Shown: in pieces, positions 58,590 through 64,000 of the stretch | Layout: the number at the start of each line of letters is the position of its first letter | How positions within the stretch are numbered: the stretch's first letter is position 1 | Origin: Ramazzottius varieornatus | Lineage: Eukaryota; Tardigrada; Eutardigrada; Parachela; Ramazzottiidae | Direction of reading: 5' to 3' | Assembly (NCBI GenBank): GCA_001949185.1 | Contig: BDGG01000014.1 | Location: forward strand, 294,707 to 358,706 | DNA length: 64,000 nucleotides | The notes under the pieces: generated by a model | What the model was told of the DNA's origin: nothing | The model's input: the letters and a program-made list of their open reading frames with translations, nothing else | Databases searched by the model: none | Made by a program: the position numbers and the translations under genes

Positions 58590-61500
58590 GGGGAACTGAG
58601 GAAGCATCTGACTCTTCGGTACGCGAATCTGAACGGAGTGAAGTGCAAGACGGAAGAACTGACGGCCTGGACAAAGAAAGGCGAAGTGGACATCAGATAC
58701 TTCGCTGAAACATAGGCTGATGACATATTACGGATTGCTTGATTGCTGATTTGGAGAAGTTCAACGTCTGCAGAAAAGATCGGACCGGATGTCGGAAGGA
58801 ATCTGGTGGTGGTGTTGCGGTCATCGCTAAGAAAGATCTCCGTACCTCGAGAGCAGTCGAGTACGAAGTGGATGGGCTGGAGCTGATGTGGTTGAAGATC
58901 GTGGGACTGAGGAAGGTCGCGCTGGTTGGTGTCCTGTACGCTCCTGGATATTACGAAGAGGTGTTCGCGAAGCTCAGCCGATCTCTCGAAAGCATTTCAC
59001 CATATCTTCGGAGAAACCTGATCCTCGTGGGCGATTTCAGCTGTCCGGACATCGACTGAGAAGATATGTCGGCCAAGAAAGCGCGTACAAGAGAGCTGAA
59101 AGAGTTCGGGCTGTTCCAGAGAGTGCGCGGGTCCGCCAGGGAACGTAACGGATTAACGTCATGCCTGGACCTCCTCTTCGTCACACAACTCAGCATCCCA
59201 CCTCCTGGAAGAAGGCCGATGTTGTTTCTGTGCCGAAGAAAGGTGGCGTCACCTGCAGACAAGTCTTGCTTTTACCACCTTTGTCCAAGATTTTTGAGAG
59301 AGTTTTGGCTGAGAAAACTCCGAGCTTTTTGGAAGAAAACCGCTCGTTGACCACAAGCAGTTTGGTTTCAGGGCAAAAAGGCCGACAGAAGCGCAACTCT
59401 TGCACATGGTCCATCAGTGGTCTCCAGCGTTGTCCCGATAAGAAAGAGGTCGAAGTGGTCTTCCTCGACTGCACCAAGGTGTTCGATCGAGTCCCTCACG
59501 AAGTGCTGGTCCGCAGCCTGCAAGACCGTGGCATCACCGGCGACCTGCTGCAGCTGCTTTCCGATTACCTACGGGGAAGAACCCAACGAGTAACCGTTGG
59601 AGGCTACTACAGTGATGACAGTGAGGTCCGGTCAGGTGTTCCTCAAAGTTCTGTTCTTGGCCCCGTGGTTTTCATTGTAGCAGTGAACAAGCTCTCCGAC
59701 TCGGTTAAGTGCGAACTTTCCCAGTATGCTGATGACTTGGTAGCTAACTGTGTGATTGGAAAGCCGCAAGACTGTTAAGCTTTCTAAGAATGCGTGGACC
59801 AACTGGGAGAAAACTGTGCAGAAGCCGAGGTGAGCCTGAACCCAAGTAAGGCGCAGCGCATCCGCCTGCCCTTCAAAAGATCCGGAACTGTCCCAGTGTC
59901 TCAAGGCAGCTATTCCATCGGCGGCCAGAAGATCCCGACAGAGAGCCAGTTGCGGTGCCCATAAACAAACAGTGGCGCCAGCCGGGACTACAGCTACTGT
60001 TTCCGATGGTGGGGCTTCCGTATCAGTTGCAAGGTCCGGACGTCAGCCGGTGGAGACGATTATTGTCTCAGATTCACCTACGGTTATCGTTGTCATTTCG
60101 AAGCTCGCTGAACCGGATCGTTCTTTCAATTTTGAGCTAATTTCCGACGCCATTGACAAACTTATGCGGGATCGCCGCGCATTCGTTAGTCTTGAGTTGA
60201 TCCTACCGCAGAATTATGACCTAGACTTGTCCTCTGACGTTGATTCTGTCCTCAGCAATATTGCTGGCGCTCTTCAGAAGTACGCGGGTAAGGATCGGAA
60301 ACGAAAGATCGACAGTTTCACTACCTGGTTGGAGGCCTTCGTCATTTTTACTTCCTATCACGGATACTACCATCACGACTTGTACCCCAAGTTGTTAACC
60401 TACGTCGGGATCATCAATGGCCTCGCCGGCCAGATGAGCTCTGAAACTTGTGACTCGAATACGATCAACGTTTCCGAATAAAAATGAAGCATACGGGTTC
60501 GACTGATCTCGAATGGTGTCGAGAAGACGCGGACCTCAAAGCCGCGGTGATTCGTGGTGACACCCGGGTGGTACTCGTCCGTTTCCAGAAAGACAAAGTG
60601 CTACAACTGCAATCAGTACGGTCACATCGCTGTTTGTTGCCCAATTCCTTCCACGCGACAAACCCGGACTTACGACGACCACCGACGCACGGAATGCGAT
60701 TGTGGTTTGCAGCACCGAGGTACCGGCCATAGAGTTGGTAACGCTTCTGGATCAGAGGACTCCGAGCCCAAACAGTTGGGCAGCACGAGTACAGGTTTGG
60801 TCAGGGGTAATTATAGAGCTCGTTTACGAACAGATATGCCATGCATTCGTTGGAATGATAGTGGTTGTAGCGAACCTTGTTTACGACGTCAAATTCACAT
60901 TTGCGATAGATGTATGCAGAAGGGCCACCGACGTGATACCTGTCCCGATAATGATACTTGCAAAAGCCCTTCACCCCTTTGATACCCGAACACTTTGCGT
61001 CAATGTTAAAAGAGTACCCCGATCAGGATTTCGTTACGTACTTTGTGGATGGGTTGACTAATGGATTTTACATTGGTTATCGCGGTCCTGAGTTTCCTCG
61101 CGAAACGCCAAACGCTCGAACAGCATTCGATAACATGCACATACTCAGGAAATATGTCGCCAAGGAGGTTGCCGCCAAGCATACAGTAGGAACCTTTTGA
61201 TGAGCCGCCGTTCGCAAATAGTGTCGTTTCTTCTATTAGAGTACGAGCGAAGAATCATAGTGGTTCGCGCTTGATAATGGACCTATCACGTCCCGAAAAT
61301 CAATGCGTCAATGACTTCGTAAAACGGGCCGACTATAGTCTCACTTTCATTGGGGTGGACGACGCTATTCGGGTTCTGAGCGACTATGGCCCGGGTGTCC
61401 TGATGGCAAAAGTAGAGCTTAAGGGAGCGTTCAGACTCATCCCGGTTCACATGGATGACTATACCTCTGTTTTAAGATGGACGGGAAGTAGTATTTCGAC

Positions 61501-62140
61501 ATGGGTCTACCTTTCGGGGGACGTTTTTCACCAGCATTGTTTGACGACATGTCTAAGCTGCTTGAGTGGTTCGCCAGACATTATGATCGCTTAGGCGTGG
61601 TTCTTGACAGAACGCTGAACTGGACTGCGCAGGTTGATGCAATGACAGCAACGTGCTGGAAACGCCTCCACGTCATCCGCTAATACTTCCCGGCGCAGTT
61701 TTGTGCTGCCAAGCGGTTGCTGTACAAGAGCTTAGTTCGTCCCGTCGCTGAATATGCCTGCTCGGTGTGGAACCCTGCCAGCCACAAGCACCACAAGCAG
61801 CTAGAACAAGTCCAGAAAGACTTCCTCAAGAGCATCCGCTTGAGCAAACTCCCGAAAGGCCAACATGACACCGATTTCAGTTAGTATCGTTAAAATCTGG
61901 CCGAAGTCCAGTGGGAGTACCTGTGAGAGAGAATAACAAAGGCGGTGATGGTGACTGCCTTCAAGATCTAGACGAGCGGTTTCCCCCATGTTCAACTTCT
62001 GCTAACCGCTGCCACCACGTCACGACATCCTCCAGTCTGGGTCACAAGACGTCAGGATGCCACGGAAGCTCTGCAAGACAGAGCTCGGGTCGTGCAAGAT
62101 TCCAGTATCAAGAATCAAAGAACTAGACCTTCTGAAAGTA
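58590..62140 (+). mobile_element. Degenerate non-LTR retrotransposon (Jockey/CR1-like), split by a nested insertion
   Basis: The APE-type endonuclease region begins around 58620 (YANLNGVKCKTEEL..., GGGVAVIAKKDL, GDFSCPDID) and reverse transcriptase lies at about 59190-59780: WKKADVVSVPKKGG, EVVFLDCTKVFDRVPHE, GVPQSSVLGPVVF, QYADDLV. The RT C-terminal part resumes at 61583 (LGVVLDRTLNW, LYKSLVRPVAEYACSVWNP) and fades by 62140. The linker between EN and RT is deleted, and stops replace conserved Trp codons (ET-stop near 58712, DID-stop near 59058). It is dead. The 59957-61582 stretch does not belong to it. Confidence 0.85.
59957..61582 (+). mobile_element. DIRS/PAT-like retrotransposon fragment nested in the LINE
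   Basis: Gag-like frame 59972-60481 (VVISKLAEPDRSF, DSFTTWLEAFVIFTSYHG, LLTYVGIINGLAG), then zinc knuckles (CYNCNQYGHIAVCCP and CDRCMQKGHRRDTC, both C-x2-C-x4-H-x4-C), then a DIRS-type pol start (FASMLKEYPDQDF, GFYIGYRGPEFP) and the RT palm start LIMDLSRPENQCVNDF, VDDAIRVLSDYGPGVLM, GLPFGGRFSPALFDD. It is broken by frame changes and stops abruptly within RT where the LINE resumes. No tyrosine recombinase is present. Confidence 0.75.
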
Positions 62141-62267
62141 GCTTCTGACAGTTTTGCCTACGTTGCCTGTGACTTAGTCAACGAAAAATACTTCTGTCCA
62201 TCGTCTGCGAGCTGCGAAAGTCTGCTCGCATTCAAGTCTTTCCTTGACTGTCTTGATCTGCGGAACT

Positions 62268-62631
62268 AGAGATGGGATAAGTGTGATTTACCACAATTTA
62301 CCGAAACTAAATCGAACTTATCGATTTGGTATGAGAAGTTCCCGAAATCGAAATTATCGCTGTGAGTCTCACACCGAAAAACCGATTTTGGTGTGCGTTC
62401 GCACCAAGCCGACACCAAATCGAAATTTTTCGGTAAATTGAAACATAGCGAAAGGCCCAGAAAGATGAGAGTCTGACCGATTTCTGAGCGATCGCGAGAA
62501 AGTTTTCGGCTTACAGACTGTATTTCTGCTAGCCTGATAGACAGCCATCCGTGGGAGGAAAACTTCCCAACATCTCAAGACACACCAAGCGTTGTACGCT
62601 TGCGGCTCGCCCCGTTTTGCGCCAGTTTTAC
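62268..62631. repeat. Dispersed repeat, inverted copy of 47074-47406
   Basis: Begins AGAGATGGGATAAGT and ends CCCGTTTTGCGCCAGT, the reverse complement of the element at 47 kb with substitutions and small indels. Confidence 0.8.
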
Positions 62632-62648
62632 CTGGTTTCTCCCGTTAA

Positions 62649-62770
62649 TACTGTAATGCTTCTTGAACTTCGCGAATCACGTGATCATACGCGTACGGTT
62701 GAACCCCGGTTGAAAGTTCTGCCCTACCAGCCCCCTGAGGGATGTTTCGCGCGTATGATGACGTGCTTCA
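62649..62770. repeat. Palindromic MITE copy (family of 2010-2134)
   Basis: TACTGTAATGCTTCTTGAAC at the left, with shared centre GGTTGAACCCCGGTTGAAAG and CCCTGAGGGATGTTTCGCG. The right arm is decayed. Confidence 0.75.
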
Positions 62771-64000
62771 AAAGTTTTCCTGACTTCGACCCTGGAAATC
62801 GTTGATTGGGTGATTCACCCATACTAGCCAGGGACTTCAGTCATTTTTTAGCAGCAAGTTCCTGTGTTTACTGTGGAAGAATGAGGGAAGAGAAAAGCTG
62901 AACTCTCCGCATCCTTTTTTTGCTGCCTCTCTGGAGGACATGGATCTTTCTGGCCGGAGGTGCTCTAGGTTTTCGAAATGATGATAATCCTTTAGTATCT
63001 GGTCCCATCTTTTTGTTGGATGACGTTTCCGGTTAAATCTCCTGCAGTTTTGCTGAAGCATTTTGTTCAATGAGCATTCTAGAGCTGTCCTGCAACAGGG
63101 GCGCTTTGAGTCGTTTAGTGAACGGGAAGTCTATTCATCATTCTTCCCCGTTCCAGGGAGGTGTAGTCTGCGCCCATCTTCAGAACGGAGAAAATCTGCC
63201 GAATCTCCTACGCTACGGTCGTTATCTGCAGTCTTTCGAGAAATAGAGTACACCTTCCTACCCGTGTGGGATGCGTTGGCGCCACGAAAAAAACATGGAC
63301 TTGAATGACCAAACATTTTGGTTAACCACGACGCGGGCAAAATTAATGCTGTTCACCGTGGAGCTGAGAAACTCAAAGCAGTAGAACGCCAAACAATAGC
63401 CAGGAGTTGGCAAAGTGACAGAGAAAAAACCTTCAAGAGAAAACAATAACGGGGAGTGCAATGATGAATTTTTTGTTTTCTTCACGTGGTTGAGTACACG
63501 ATAATTTGGTAGCACTAAAGTACAATGCAAAGCTTTTAATGAGAGTAGGAAAAACTAAGAACAAGCGTTGGCGGCAGCAGAAAATTCTCTTCGAGCGAAA
63601 CAACTTGAGAGAAAAAGAAGGAACGACCATGGTTGGTAAAAGTCTCGAAGGCTTGAAAGGGAACACAGAAGGTGTAACAGGTAAGTGTACCTGAAGTACG
63701 AGCTAATCGTACAAATAGACAGGAATTAAGATAAAACCGCTACAGCGTTAACTGCACATAAGAACAACTCATCTTCATATATCACGGGATGAAACACTGC
63801 TGTGAACAAATCGCGCACGTACATACTTCCGAGGCGCTGTGCTGGGACACTTGGTCCATTATTCTCAGTGGCCCGGATGTTCTCCCTCTCCATGCAAAGT
63901 CCTTTACTGCTTTCATTGGCCGAAGTCGTTGGCGGAAACCCGGGTAATGTGACTTTATGAAGTCAAAATCCTGCCGACGAAAACCTGTACGAGGAGCGAG
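62771..64000. other. Right-end region without established genes
   Basis: One candidate first coding exon at 63630-63680 (ATG in the good context GACCATGG, then MVGKSLEGLKGNTEGVT and a strong donor CAG/GTAAGT) could start a gene running off the window. Otherwise nothing is recognised. Confidence 0.3.

Noticed and set aside
59965-59990. TGGCGCC as a retroviral-type primer-binding site (matches the 3' end of tRNA-Lys plus CCA)
   Set aside because: Only about 7 bases match before divergence, no LTRs are visible, and the downstream gag/RT is DIRS-like, which does not use a tRNA primer site of this kind.
1-64000. CRISPR arrays, operons, bacterial promoters or riboswitches
   Set aside because: The sequence is a spliced eukaryotic genome; no regularly spaced direct repeats were seen.

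Overview
The window is a compact animal nuclear genome segment. Genes have many short introns (about 50-500 bp) with GT-AG ends and conserved phases, and there is one canonical tRNA. The conserved genes (protein 4.1/coracle, Zfr, Ccdc112, a Mig-2-like Rho GTPase, PC4/SUB1) are metazoan. Three natriuretic-receptor-like genes, a TATA + TCAGT initiator promoter and very short introns suggest a small ecdysozoan such as a tardigrade. That assignment is inference, not proof. Three runs of exactly 50 N (1115-1164, 27086-27135, 51272-51321) are assembly gaps.

Layout. 1-8.3 kb: two ANF-receptor-like genes (the first is cut by the window edge) separated by 3.4 kb of MITE-rich DNA. 8.6-13.6 kb: Mig-2-like GTPase, a broken short-chain dehydrogenase and PC4/SUB1, all on the minus strand. 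13.6-25.1 kb: a gene-poor stretch, then the complete protein 4.1/coracle gene (14 coding exons, 915 aa). 25.1-34.1 kb: a hAT-like MITE, a TATA-driven secreted cystine-knot-like protein, a divergent protein kinase, an EXD1/Egalitarian-like protein, an AKAP7-like 2H phosphoesterase and tRNA-Lys(UUU). 34.8-44.1 kb: Zfr (18 coding exons, 1052 aa, minus) and Ccdc112 (7 exons, 506 aa, plus), which diverge from a 435-bp interval. 44-52.5 kb: a third ANF-receptor-like gene and a frame-disrupted GPCR. 53.6-64 kb: an unrecognised minus-strand coding candidate, then a transposon graveyard with a hAT-like element, a large inverted repeat, and a non-LTR retrotransposon split by a DIRS/PAT-like element.

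Main novelty candidates: (1) a roughly 60-90 bp hairpin repeat, 16 copies, confined to 11-43 kb; (2) three receptor genes with the same intron phases, each ending in a short cytoplasmic tail with no kinase-homology or cyclase domain; (3) a secreted protein joining a knottin-like cysteine pattern to a helical domain I do not recognise; (4) at least six families of TIR/palindromic MITEs, several with two copies tens of kb apart.

Exon structures were built by hand from splice motifs and frame continuity. For Zfr, coracle, Ccdc112, Mig-2-like, the kinase and the secreted protein, every junction keeps phase, so these models are strong. No database search was possible.
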